NCBI RefSeq assembly: GCF_000336815.1
Contig: NZ_AOLG01000009.1
Location: 270,582 to 334,581, forward strand
Length of the DNA: 64,000 nucleotides
Direction: 5' to 3'
Source of the DNA: Haloferax prahovense DSM 18310
GTDB lineage: Archaea; Halobacteriota; Halobacteria; Halobacteriales; Haloferacaceae
A program made the position numbers and the translations under genes. Below the pieces are notes generated by a model, which worked only from the letters and a program-made list of their open reading frames with translations, had not been told where the DNA came from and ran no database searches. Shown here piece by piece: positions 40,297 to 48,660 of this stretch. The stretch's first letter is position 1; each line of letters opens with the position of its first letter.

Positions 40297-41199
40297 ATGG
40301 ATCTCTCGGTTGTGCTCCCGACGCTCAACGGTCGGGACCGGCTCGCCACCAGCCTCGACGCGCTGGCCGAGCACGCTCCCGACGCGGAAGTCGTCGTCGT
40401 CAACGGCCCCTCCGCCGACGGCACGACCGGGATGGTGAGAGAGCGCGACGACGTGGACGTGCTGGTCGAAATCTCCGACCGCAACCTCAACGTCGCCCGC
40501 AACGCCGGCCTCGAAGTCGCCGGCGGCGACGTGGTCGCGCTCCTCCGATACGACCTCTCCGTGGAGTCGTCGTGGCTGTCGGCGCTCGAAGACGGCATTG
40601 CCGACGCCGACGTGGTCACCGGGCCGATGCACCAGACGCTCCGCAACGGCATGACGACCGAATCCCTCGAACGGAACGCCATCGGCGGCCGCACGGTGAC
40701 GTACTTCAACGGCGGCAACGTCGCGTTCCGCCGCGAGATCATCGACGCCCTCGACGGCTTCGACGAGTACCTCCAGACGGGTGGCGCGCGCGACGCGGCG
40801 CACCGACTCGCCGGCTTCGACCGCTCCGTCGCGTGGGCTCCCGAGATGTGCGTCCGCCGCGAGTTCGAGGCCGACGGCGGCATCTCCGAACGCGACTGGG
40901 GCTGGAAGTACCGCTCTCTGACCTACCGACTCGTGAAGAACTACGGCGTCAGACCCGGGACCGTCAAGCGGACGGCGAAACACGCGATTTCGGACGGCGT
41001 CGACGCCGCGCTCGGCGTCGTGAAAGGGGACGTGACACCCTCCGGGTGGGCCGGCACCGGCCGCGACGTGGTCGGTGGTATCGCCACGGGCGTCTCGGAC
41101 GGATTGGTAGCCCGCGCCCGCGACCGAACCCGCGCCCGCAACCCCCACGGCCGGTCGAAGCGCGCCGACCGCGCCGTCGCCCGGTACGACTGGCGCTGA
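40297..41199 (+). CDS. Glycosyltransferase family 2 protein
   Basis: A 300-residue GT2 enzyme. The start MDLSVVLPTLNGRDRL is typical and VVVVNGPSADGTTG follows. Canonical DxD is absent; LRYDLSVESSWL sits at the expected place. An amphipathic C-terminal region (about 220-280) may contact membrane. It probably acts in cell-surface sugar synthesis, such as protein N-glycosylation or glycolipids. It follows the methyltransferase gene on the same strand and could be co-transcribed. Confidence 0.82.
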   Translation: MDLSVVLPTLNGRDRLATSLDALAEHAPDAEVVVVNGPSADGTTGMVRERDDVDVLVEISDRNLNVARNAGLEVAGGDVVALLRYDLSVESSWLSALEDGIADADVVTGPMHQTLRNGMTTESLERNAIGGRTVTYFNGGNVAFRREIIDALDGFDEYLQTGGARDAAHRLAGFDRSVAWAPEMCVRREFEADGGISERDWGWKYRSLTYRLVKNYGVRPGTVKRTAKHAISDGVDAALGVVKGDVTPSGWAGTGRDVVGGIATGVSDGLVARARDRTRARNPHGRSKRADRAVARYDWR

Positions 41200-41205
41200 C
41201 TCGTT

Positions 41206-42045
41206 TTACCGCTCTCCGGGGCCGAGCGCCTCGATGACCCGCGCCGCGTTCTTCGAGAACGCCTTCGCCAGCGCGTCCTCCGACACGTCGAGCGTCAGAA
41301 TCTCCATGACGCCCACGTTCGGGTGGGTCTCGGGCGCGCCGCTGCCGAACAGCACGCGGTCCGGGTGTTCGAGCAGCGCGCGTTCGAGCACGCTCCGATA
41401 GCGGACGAAACTCGTGTCGAGGTAGAGGTCGTCGTGGTCGTCGAGGAGGTCGATAGCTTCGTCCATCAGCCCGCGGTCGAGCGGGAAGCCGCCGAAGCTC
41501 GACAGGATGACGGGGAACCGACCGAGCAGCGACTCGGCGACGGCGCTCGGCTCGAAGACCTTCCCGCCCTCGACGAAGACGGGAAGCCCGACGTCCTCCA
41601 GCATCGCGAGCGTCTCGTCGTCGGGGAGCCCGTCGACCGCCGGCGCGAGCGAGAACCCGTGGAAGCGGTCGTCGTAGGCGTACTGCTCGATGTCGTCGGG
41701 GTCGGCGTGCTGGTCTGTCCGCGACGACGTGAGGTTCCGGAGCCGCGCCGAGGCCCGACTGCTCGGGTCGCGCGGGCCGTTGATGCGGGCGAACGCCAGA
41801 AACGGCCGGTCGACGCTCATCCGCGCGACCGCGTTGTTCGGACGGAGGTAGCTCCCCTTGACCCGCTGTGCGCCCGGCGAGACGACGGCGCGGACGACGC
41901 CCGCCTGATGCAGTTCGCGCTCCAGCCGCTCGGGGCTTATCTCCCGCCCGCGCGCCGCAATCGACTGCTCGTCGGGGTCGAGGCGGGCGTTCACGTCCAC
42001 GACCCTGAACCCGTGTTCCAACTCCAGCATTGTCGAGTCACTCAT
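41206..42045 (-). CDS. Amidohydrolase family protein
   Basis: The 279-residue protein resembles amidohydrolase-2 TIM-barrel enzymes, with VVDVNARLDPDEQ at the start, FHGFSLAPAVDGLPDD, and VLFGSGAPETHPN for the C-terminal Asp/Ser position. The HxH metal pair of the classic family is missing at the first strand (NARLD), so the metal site must differ. The ATG at 42045 is preferred over one 18 codons upstream because the upstream part is basic and atypical. It converges with the glycosyltransferase gene. Confidence 0.75.
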   Translation of the reverse strand: MSDSTMLELEHGFRVVDVNARLDPDEQSIAARGREISPERLERELHQAGVVRAVVSPGAQRVKGSYLRPNNAVARMSVDRPFLAFARINGPRDPSSRASARLRNLTSSRTDQHADPDDIEQYAYDDRFHGFSLAPAVDGLPDDETLAMLEDVGLPVFVEGGKVFEPSAVAESLLGRFPVILSSFGGFPLDRGLMDEAIDLLDDHDDLYLDTSFVRYRSVLERALLEHPDRVLFGSGAPETHPNVGVMEILTLDVSEDALAKAFSKNAARVIEALGPGER

Positions 42046-42172
42046 CGGTGTCCGCCAAATAGGTTGCAGAATCCGCCGTAGTCGTTTCATCGAGTACACA
42101 GTACCGACTCGTTCGTTCAGCGCCGCGTGACGTTCATTCCTTCACGACGGTAGGGAGAGACGCTGAAACGCA

Positions 42173-42180
42173 GTTTTTTG
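42173..42180 (+). promoter_or_regulatory. TATA box of the Bat-like regulator gene
   Basis: GTTTTTTG lies about 29 nt before the GTG at 42205 and fits a leaderless transcript. The spacing supports that start against the longer TTG start at 42178, which would overlap the box. Confidence 0.45.
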
Positions 42181-42204
42181 GCCTACTCCACCTATCGTCC
42201 ACGC

Positions 42205-42855
42205 GTGTGCCTCATCGTCGAGGTCGTCGCCCCGCTGTCCGCGCTCCCGTTCGGTCCCGCGGCCGAGGAACACGACGTCGAACTGGAGCTGGAACGGTCC
42301 GTCCCGACCGCCTCGCAGGCGGCGTCGTTCGTCTGGGTCCGCGGTCCCGACGCGGGGGCGTTCGGAGAGTCGGCGCGGTCGCTTCCGAGCGTCGACGACC
42401 TCACGCTCGTCGAATCCGTCTCGGACCGGGCGCTCTACGGCGTCTCGTGGGACGTCTCTCAGGCTCCGATTTTCGACGCGTTAGTGTCCAGAGACGCGGT
42501 TCTCTTAGAGTGTCTCTCGACCGGTGACTCGTGGTGGCTCAAACTCCGCGTCTCCTCGCACCGCGTGCTGACCGAGCTCAGACGCGAGTGGGCGGCCCAC
42601 GGCATCGACGCCGAGTTCGACCGCATCACGTCCGTCGCGGCCGAGGAAGCGCCGGCGAGCGAGGGACTGACCGACACACAACTCGAAGCCCTGCTCCTCG
42701 CGCTCGAACGCGGTTACTTCGACGAGCGACGGGACACGTCGCTCGACGAGCTCGGCACGGAGCTCGGAATCTCGCGGCAGGCGGTCGCGGCCCGCCTCAA
42801 ACGCGCCTACCGAACGCTCGCAGAGCGAATTCGCGACGAGCGACCCCCACAATAA
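42205..42855 (+). CDS. Bat-like helix-turn-helix regulator (HTH-10)
   Basis: The 216-residue protein has the architecture of haloarchaeal bacterio-opsin-activator-type regulators. The N-terminal domain starts MCLIVEVVAPLSALPFG and the C-terminal HTH-10 domain reads LTDTQLEALLLALERGYFDERRDTSLDELG with LGISRQAVAARLKRAYRTL. The GTG start matches family starts and the TATA spacing. Target genes are unknown; the neighbouring HalOD1 gene is 54 nt downstream and the thermosome gene follows. Confidence 0.85.
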   Translation: MCLIVEVVAPLSALPFGPAAEEHDVELELERSVPTASQAASFVWVRGPDAGAFGESARSLPSVDDLTLVESVSDRALYGVSWDVSQAPIFDALVSRDAVLLECLSTGDSWWLKLRVSSHRVLTELRREWAAHGIDAEFDRITSVAAEEAPASEGLTDTQLEALLLALERGYFDERRDTSLDELGTELGISRQAVAARLKRAYRTLAERIRDERPPQ

Positions 42856-42909
42856 CGGGTTACATAATCAACGCACACCAATAGGTACCCGACTACCCAT
42901 CCGGACTGT

Positions 42910-43191
42910 ATGGACGACCCGCTCGAAGATGGAGCCGGGTCCGTGGTAACCACCTCCGTCGACCGCTACGACGAGGTGGCGGTCGCCATCGCTTCGGCGG
43001 TCGCGACTGCCACGGAACTCAGCCCACTCGAACTCCCGCCGCTCTCGGACATCGGTGTCGACCCCGAAGCGCTCGACGTTCTCTTTCGCCTCTCTCACGA
43101 CCCGTCTCGAAGGTTCTCGTTTCAGTACGCGGGCTATCTCGTCTCCTTGTTCGGCGACGGAACGCTCACCGTCGACACGCTCGACGAGTAG
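42910..43191 (+). CDS. HalOD1 output domain protein
   Basis: A 93-residue protein consisting almost entirely of the haloarchaeal HalOD1 domain (PF18545). Its features are VAVAIASAVATATELSPLELPPLSDIGVD when read in parts, and FSFQYAGYLVSLFGDGTLTV at the end. These domains are signalling outputs in halophiles and usually sit alone or next to regulators. It probably works with the preceding Bat-like gene, which is inference from position. Confidence 0.85.
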   Translation: MDDPLEDGAGSVVTTSVDRYDEVAVAIASAVATATELSPLELPPLSDIGVDPEALDVLFRLSHDPSRRFSFQYAGYLVSLFGDGTLTVDTLDE

Positions 43192-43328
43192 CGAGGCGCG
43201 AACCGGCCGCCGACCGCGGCCCGAACCCCGGAGCGGCCCCCTCCGAACCCCTGCGACGCCCGCCCCGCGCTCGAATTCGAAAACCGTCGCCCTGTCGTGC
43301 GATTTCGTAGCTCGCTCTCGCCGAAACG

Positions 43329-43337
43329 TATTTATAG
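43329..43337 (+). promoter_or_regulatory. Heat-shock-type TATA box of the thermosome gene
   Basis: TATTTATAG starts 43 nt before the ATG, preceded by CCGAAACG, a purine-rich BRE with the CGAA element important in heat-shock promoters of Haloferax cct genes. The start sits after a short leader containing GAGGTT. Confidence 0.55.
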
Positions 43338-43371
43338 AACTGCAATCGTTGATAGCGGTTGAGGTTTCAAC

Positions 43372-44946
43372 ATGGCTTCACGAATGCAGCAACCGTTATA
43401 CATTCTCGCAGAGGGGACGAACCGAACGCACGGCCGCTCCGCGCAGGACTCCAACATCCGCGCCGGAAAGGCGGTCGCCGAAGCCGTACGGACCACACTC
43501 GGCCCGCGCGGCATGGACAAGATGCTCGTCGACTCCTCGGGCGAGGTCGTCATCACGAACGACGGTGCGACCATCCTCGAGAAGATGGACATCGAGCACC
43601 CCGCCGCGCAGATGATCGTCGAAGTCTCCCAGACTCAAGAGGAGGAAGTCGGCGACGGCACGACCACCGCGGCCGTCCTCACCGGCGAACTCCTCGCGCA
43701 CGCCGAGGACCTCCTCGACGACGACCTCCACCCGACCGTCATCGTCGAGGGCTACACCGAGGCCGCCCGCATCGCCCAGGACGCCATCGACGACATGGTC
43801 CTCGACGTGACGCTCGACGACGACCTGCTCCGCAAGGTCGCCGAGTCCTCCATGACCGGCAAGGGCACCGGCGATGTGACCGCCGACGTGCTCGCCAAAC
43901 ACGTCGTCAAGGCGGTCCAGATGGTCCACGGTGACGCCGACGGGGCCTTCCACCGCGACGACGTTCGCGTGCTCACCCGAACGGGCGCGTCCTCCTCGGC
44001 GACCGAACTCGTCGAGGGCGTCGTCCTCGACAAGGAACCCGTCAACGAGAACATGCCCCGCGCCGTCTCCGACGCGACCGTCGCGGTCCTCGACATGAAA
44101 CTCGACGTGCGCAAAGGCGAGGTCGACACCGAGTACAACATCACCTCCGTCGACCAGCTCACCGCGGCCATCGACGCCGAGGACAATGAACTCCGCGGCT
44201 ACGCGAAGGCCCTCAAGGACGCCGGCGTCGACGTGGTGTTCTGCACCAAGTCCATCGACGACCGCGTTGCGGGCTACCTCGCCGACGCGGGCATCCTCGC
44301 GTTCAAGAGCGTGAAGAAGTCCGACGCTCGCGCCCTCGCCCGCGCGACCGGCGCGAAGCGCCTCGGCTCGCTGTCCGACCTCGACGAGTCCGACCTCGGT
44401 CACGTCGACTCCGTGAGCATCCGCACCTTCGGCGACGACGACCTCGCGTTCGTCGAGGGCGGCTCGGCGGCGAAGGCCGTCACGCTGTTCCTCCGCGGCG
44501 GCACCGAACACGTCGTCGACGAACTCGAACGCGCCATCCAAGACGCGGTCGACGTGGTCGTCGCCGCCATCGACAAGGGCGGAGTCGTCCCCGGCGCGGG
44601 CGCGACTGAAATCGCCATCGCCGACCGCATCCGCTCGGAGGCCGCCGGCATCGAGGGCCGCAAGCAACTGGCCGTCGAGGCCTACGCCGACGCCATCGAG
44701 GCGCTCCCGCGCACCCTCGCCGAGAACACCGGTATGGACCCCATCGACGCGCTCGTCGACCTCCGCGCCCGCTACGAGAACGAAGGCATCGCCGGTATCA
44801 TCTCCTCGGGCCGCACCGGCGAAATCGGCGACCCCGTCGAACTCGGCGTCATCGACCCCGTCGCGGTCAAGCGCGAAGCCATCGAGTCCGCGACCGAGGC
44901 CGCGACGATGATCGTCCGCATCGACGACGTCATCGCCGCCAAGTAA
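43372..44946 (+). CDS. cct3: Thermosome subunit (group II chaperonin)
   Basis: A 524-residue chaperonin subunit. The ATP-binding motifs are [12 protein letters not shown] and [11 protein letters not shown] near the N-terminus, [10 protein letters not shown] at about 94-103, and [12 protein letters not shown] at about 403-414. It ends IDDVIAAK with no Gly/Met-rich tail, as expected for the third haloarchaeal paralogue, so I use cct3. Eight- or nine-membered double rings refold proteins with ATP. The gene is single, with a heat-shock-like promoter and a hairpin terminator. Confidence 0.94.
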   Translation: MASRMQQPLYILAEGTNRTHGRSAQDSNIRAGKAVAEAVRTTLGPRGMDKMLVDSSGEVVITNDGATILEKMDIEHPAAQMIVEVSQTQEEEVGDGTTTAAVLTGELLAHAEDLLDDDLHPTVIVEGYTEAARIAQDAIDDMVLDVTLDDDLLRKVAESSMTGKGTGDVTADVLAKHVVKAVQMVHGDADGAFHRDDVRVLTRTGASSSATELVEGVVLDKEPVNENMPRAVSDATVAVLDMKLDVRKGEVDTEYNITSVDQLTAAIDAEDNELRGYAKALKDAGVDVVFCTKSIDDRVAGYLADAGILAFKSVKKSDARALARATGAKRLGSLSDLDESDLGHVDSVSIRTFGDDDLAFVEGGSAAKAVTLFLRGGTEHVVDELERAIQDAVDVVVAAIDKGGVVPGAGATEIAIADRIRSEAAGIEGRKQLAVEAYADAIEALPRTLAENTGMDPIDALVDLRARYENEGIAGIISSGRTGEIGDPVELGVIDPVAVKREAIESATEAATMIVRIDDVIAAK

Positions 44947-44974
44947 CCGAACCGCTCGCAGACACGCTCCCCCA

Positions 44975-45017
44975 CCGGCGGCGCGTTCCGCCGCCGGGCC
45001 ACTTCGTGTCGCTTTTT
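44975..45017 (+). terminator. Hairpin and T-run after the thermosome gene
   Basis: CCGGCGGC (44975-44982) and GCCGCCGG (44990-44997) form an eight-base perfect stem, and TTTTT follows at 45013-45017. Archaeal termination depends mostly on the T-run, so the hairpin may only help. Confidence 0.5.
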
Positions 45018-45126
45018 CCGTCTGTCCGCTCTCGAACGGCCGCTCCAGAGCCGTACCGCTGCCGCTGCGCGAGCACCTATCAACTGGTCGCTACGTTCTT
45101 CAGCCGCGAGCGTCGAACTGCACTCC

Positions 45127-46443
45127 ATGTCCGACGAAGTCGGGCTTCCGGAAGCCGTGTCGATGGCGATCGGTGGAATGGTCGGCGGGGGTATCTTCGC
45201 CGTGCTCGGCGTCGTCGCCGGCGCGGCCGGGACCCTCGCGTGGGCGGCGTTCGTCGTCGCCGGCGTGCTCGCGGTCTGTGCCGGTTACTCGCTCCTCCGG
45301 CTGAACGGTCTGTGCGAGTCGCCGCGGTCGCCCGTCGGATACGTCGGGAAGTTCACCGACAACACCACGCTCTCGGGCGTCGTGGGATGGACGTTCGTCT
45401 TCGGCTACGTCGGGACGATGGCGATGTACGCCTACGCGTTCGGCGGCTACTTCGTCGAACTCACCGGCGTCTCGACGGTCGCGTCGGTCTCGATACAGCC
45501 GTTCGTCTCCGCGCTCACCGTCGCCGCGTTCGTGGGCCTCAACGTCTTCGGCGCGCACGCCTCCGGGCGGGCCGAAGACCTCCTCGTCGGACTCAAGGTC
45601 GCCATCCTGCTCCTGTTCGGTCTCGGCGGCGTCGCCTACGGCGCGACCCACGGCGGCCTCGGGTTCGGTCTGTCGAACGTCGGTATCGGCCCGCTCGTCG
45701 CGGCCGCCGTCTCCTTCGTCGCCTTCGAGGGGTGGGAGCTCCTGCTGTTCGACCAAGAGAACATCGCCGACCCCCGGGAGACGGTCAGAAAAGCGATTTA
45801 CATCTCCATCGCGGGCGCGACCGCTCTGTACATCCTCGTCGCGCTCGTCACGACCAACCTCGCCGGAATCGACGCCATCCAGCAGCACGCCGAGACCGCG
45901 CTCGCGGTCGCGGCCCAGCCGTTCCTCGGACAGGCCGGGTACGTCCTCATCTCGGTCGCGGCGCTGTTCTCCACGGGGAGCGCCATCAACGCCACGCTGT
46001 TCAGCTCCGCGCGGCTCTCGAAGCGCCTCGTCGCCGACGACCTGCTCCCGAGTCGGCTCCGCGACGAGTCCACCGACGAACCGATTCGTCCGCTCTTGAC
46101 GCTCGGGGTGCTCGCCGCCGGGTTCGCCTTCCTCGGAAGTCTGGACGCCATCAGTTCGTTCGCGTCGCTCGCGTTCATCAGCATTTTCGGCGGCCTCTCG
46201 CTTCTCGCGTTCCGGGAGCGCGAGAACCTCCAAACGACCGTGATTCCCGCCGTCGGAACCGTCGGCGCGCTCGGCTCCGCGGTCGCGCTCCTGTGGCACC
46301 TGTTCGACGCCGAGCGGGGGACGTTCTGGACCGTCCTCGCGCTCGCGGTAGTCGTCGTCGGCGTCGAGGTGCTCTACTTCGAGCGCGAGACCATCGCGGA
46401 CGAGGTCCAGTCCGCGGAGCGGCGCGTGGAAAACGAACTGTAA
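45127..46443 (+). CDS. APC superfamily amino acid permease
   Basis: A 438-residue transporter with about 12 membrane segments. The first segment has MAIGGMVGGGIFAVLG, an APC fingerprint in which the GGGIF helix break binds substrate, and FEGWELLLFDQENIADPRE is the conserved F-E-x-x loop. Amino acid or amine uptake is likely; the exact substrate is unknown. The C-terminus contains the charged tail ADEVQSAERRVENEL. It is monocistronic and convergent with the TRIC gene. Confidence 0.87.
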   Translation: MSDEVGLPEAVSMAIGGMVGGGIFAVLGVVAGAAGTLAWAAFVVAGVLAVCAGYSLLRLNGLCESPRSPVGYVGKFTDNTTLSGVVGWTFVFGYVGTMAMYAYAFGGYFVELTGVSTVASVSIQPFVSALTVAAFVGLNVFGAHASGRAEDLLVGLKVAILLLFGLGGVAYGATHGGLGFGLSNVGIGPLVAAAVSFVAFEGWELLLFDQENIADPRETVRKAIYISIAGATALYILVALVTTNLAGIDAIQQHAETALAVAAQPFLGQAGYVLISVAALFSTGSAINATLFSSARLSKRLVADDLLPSRLRDESTDEPIRPLLTLGVLAAGFAFLGSLDAISSFASLAFISIFGGLSLLAFRERENLQTTVIPAVGTVGALGSAVALLWHLFDAERGTFWTVLALAVVVVGVEVLYFERETIADEVQSAERRVENEL

Positions 46444-46472
46444 CGTCTGGTGCGTGGCCTCGGGTTCACCAC

Positions 46473-47147
46473 TCAGACCCGCGGTAACCGCCAGTCGTAG
46501 CGGAGCGCGAGCAGCCGGACCGAGAAGACGAGCGCGGCGCACAGCCCCGAGGGGACGCCGGTCGGCGCGCCGACCGCACGGGCGGCGAGGAAGCCGAGGC
46601 CGCCGACGACCGCGGGGGTCGCATAGAAGTCGTCGCGGAGGACGACCGGGACGCGCCCGATGAGGATGTCGGCGATGGAGCCCCCGCCGACGGCCGTGAT
46701 GGTCGCGAGGATGACGACGCCGAACGACGTGACGCCGGCGTCGACGCCGACGAGCGCGCCGGTCGCCGCGAACGCCGACAGCCCGACCGCGTCGGTGGTC
46801 AGGAACGCCGGGTGGTCGCGCACGCGGCCCTCTATCGAGTGGATGAGAACGATTGCGAGGCCGACGCCGACGAGCGCGACGCTCATGTCCCACGTCGCCG
46901 CGAGCGAGGCTGGCAGTCGGTCGACCAGCACGTCGCGGGTCGTCCCGCCGCCGAGGGCGGTCACGACGCCGAGCACGGAGACACCGAACACGTCGAGACC
47001 GGCCTCGGCGGCCTTGAGTGCCCCGGCGACCGCGAACGCGAGGAGGCCGACGACGTTCATCACCGCGAAGGGGTCGACCTCGGGGACGACGACGGTGACG
47101 GGGACGGCGGCGGAACTGAGGCCAGGGACGGAGACGAGAACGCCCAT
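46473..47147 (-). CDS. Trimeric intracellular cation channel family protein (UPF0126)
   Basis: The 224-residue protein has about seven hydrophobic segments and the two Gly-rich repeats GGGTTRDVLVDRLP and GGGSIADILIGRVP, the pattern of prokaryotic TRIC (YadS/UPF0126) channels. These form trimers that conduct K+ or Na+. The ATG at 47147 overlaps the SAM hydrolase stop by one base (TGATG), so both are on one transcript. That start leaves about 25 residues before the first segment. Confidence 0.9.
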   Translation of the reverse strand: MGVLVSVPGLSSAAVPVTVVVPEVDPFAVMNVVGLLAFAVAGALKAAEAGLDVFGVSVLGVVTALGGGTTRDVLVDRLPASLAATWDMSVALVGVGLAIVLIHSIEGRVRDHPAFLTTDAVGLSAFAATGALVGVDAGVTSFGVVILATITAVGGGSIADILIGRVPVVLRDDFYATPAVVGGLGFLAARAVGAPTGVPSGLCAALVFSVRLLALRYDWRLPRV

Positions 47148-47938
47148 CAGTCGACCCGGAGTTCGACGCGGTCGCCGGGCGCGAGGCCGAACGCCTCGTC
47201 GCCGCGGCCGTGGTTCACGTCGCACTCGACGTTGCCGTGGCTGCCGACGGTGAGCAGTCGCTCGCCGCGCGGGACGGCCTCGAAGGTGCGACCGACCGAG
47301 ACCGACTCGCCGTTTACCGTCGCGCGGCTGCCGGCCGCGTCGCGGACGAACTCGCCCGGGACGTTGGTGATGCAGTTGCCGAAGTCGTCGACGACGAGCA
47401 CCTCGCCCGTCGCCTCGCGGCCGTCGGCCGAGACGGTCGCCTCGGGGAGGCGGCACTCGGCGAGCGAGTCGACGGGAATCGGTTCGAAGCGGTCGACCGA
47501 CCCGAGCGCCGACGCGCCCGCGACGTGGGCGTCGGCGGCCGCGGGCGCGAACACGTCCCGTCCGTGGAAGGTCGTCGAATCGGGGTTCGGAACGTCGATT
47601 TCGTAGGCTTCGACCGATGCGTCGGCGTCGCCGAGGGCGTCGATCACGCGTCTCGCCGGGGGGCGGAGAACGCCGTTGTCAGGGCCGACGAGAACGTGGT
47701 CGCCGACGCGGAAGATGACCGCGCGGCGGTCGGTCCCGACGCCGGGGTCGACCACGACGAGGTGGACCGCGGGCGGGAAGTACGGAAGCGTCTCGCGGAG
47801 CCAGAAGGCGGCCGCGCGAACGTCCTGCCGTGGGAGGTCGTGGGCCACGTCCACGAGTCGCGCGTCGGTCCGCGAGAGGACGACGCCCTTCATCGCGGCC
47901 GGGTACGCCAGCCCGAAGTCGGACGCGAGCGTAATCAT
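47147..47938 (-). CDS. SAM hydroxide adenosyltransferase (SAM hydrolase, DUF62)
   Basis: A 263-residue enzyme of the chlorinase/fluorinase-like family that splits SAM with water into adenosine and methionine. The expected triad can be seen: Asp in VDPGVGTDRR, Arg in DRRAVIF, and His in FHGRDVFAPAA. The N-terminus MITLASDFGLAYPAAMKG is typical, with the SAM-binding Asp-Phe-Gly. It lies two bases from nadM, so nadM, DUF62 and TRIC form one leftward operon. Confidence 0.93.
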   Translation of the reverse strand: MITLASDFGLAYPAAMKGVVLSRTDARLVDVAHDLPRQDVRAAAFWLRETLPYFPPAVHLVVVDPGVGTDRRAVIFRVGDHVLVGPDNGVLRPPARRVIDALGDADASVEAYEIDVPNPDSTTFHGRDVFAPAAADAHVAGASALGSVDRFEPIPVDSLAECRLPEATVSADGREATGEVLVVDDFGNCITNVPGEFVRDAAGSRATVNGESVSVGRTFEAVPRGERLLTVGSHGNVECDVNHGRGDEAFGLAPGDRVELRVD

Positions 47939-47939
47939 C

Positions 47940-48491
47940 TCAACAGGGGTTCGGGTCGCGGCTCCCGTCGTCGCCGACGCGCTCCGACCCGTCGGTGGCC
48001 GTGACGCGCTGGAGGCGCTCGATACCGTCGATTTCTCGGACCACGTCCGCCACCTCGTCGGGGACGAGCGACTCCCAGTCGCGGTCTTCGATCATGCGCT
48101 GGCGGACCTCCGTGCCCTCCAGCACCTCGCGGTTGAACATGGGCGACTGGTGGACCTCGACGCCCGCCTCTTTGAACAGTTGGATGACGAGCGGGTTGTT
48201 GGAGTACGCCACCTCGAAGGCGGGGGACATCGACTGGACGTGGCTGACCCACACCGAGTTGCGGTCGAGGTCCTCGATGGGGACCGCGTAGGTCGTGATG
48301 TCGAAATCCGAGACGGCCTTGTTGACCATCATGATTCGTTCGCCCGCGGTGAACGGGTTCCGCGGCGAGTGCGAGTCGCCCGCGGACCCGATGCCGAGGA
48401 CGAGCTCGTCGACCTCGGTGGCAATCTCTTCGACCATTCGGTGGTGGCCGTTGTGGTACGGCTGGAACCGGCCGATGTAGAACCCCCGCAT
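47940..48491 (-). CDS. nadM: Nicotinamide-nucleotide adenylyltransferase NadM
   Basis: The 183-residue archaeal NMN adenylyltransferase makes NAD+ from NMN and ATP. The nucleotidyltransferase start MRGFYIGRFQPYHNGHH includes the HxGH motif (HNGH, about 13-16), and GTEVRQRM near residue 120 is the ISSTxxR-like motif. A short tail ending SRDPNPC is variable. It starts the nadM-DUF62-TRIC operon from a TATA box at 48515-48523, giving a leaderless transcript. Confidence 0.94.
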   Translation of the reverse strand: MRGFYIGRFQPYHNGHHRMVEEIATEVDELVLGIGSAGDSHSPRNPFTAGERIMMVNKAVSDFDITTYAVPIEDLDRNSVWVSHVQSMSPAFEVAYSNNPLVIQLFKEAGVEVHQSPMFNREVLEGTEVRQRMIEDRDWESLVPDEVADVVREIDGIERLQRVTATDGSERVGDDGSRDPNPC

Positions 48492-48514
48492 GCATCGGGC
48501 GTTAGTCCGGATTA

Positions 48515-48523
48515 CTTATAAAT
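48515..48523 (-). promoter_or_regulatory. TATA box of the nadM operon
   Basis: On the minus strand the box reads ATTTATAAG, about 25-30 nt before the ATG at 48491, giving the spacing for a leaderless transcript. It is back to back with the lonB promoter. Confidence 0.6.
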
Positions 48524-48613
48524 ACGCCGAGTCACGAGAATTCCGGTATTCTGGTGGTAGGGCCGTCGAAACGCGAGGTTACGGCAAGGTACGCCGGATG
48601 CAACCGGGGAGAA

Positions 48614-48621
48614 AGTATATC
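48614..48621 (+). promoter_or_regulatory. TATA box of lonB
   Basis: AGTATATC lies about 43 nt before the ATG at 48661, implying a short leader of about 15 nt. It is within the divergent region shared with nadM. Confidence 0.45.
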
Positions 48622-48660
48622 AGTCGCAGGGCCTACGTTAGAAGTAGCGACGACAGTTCT

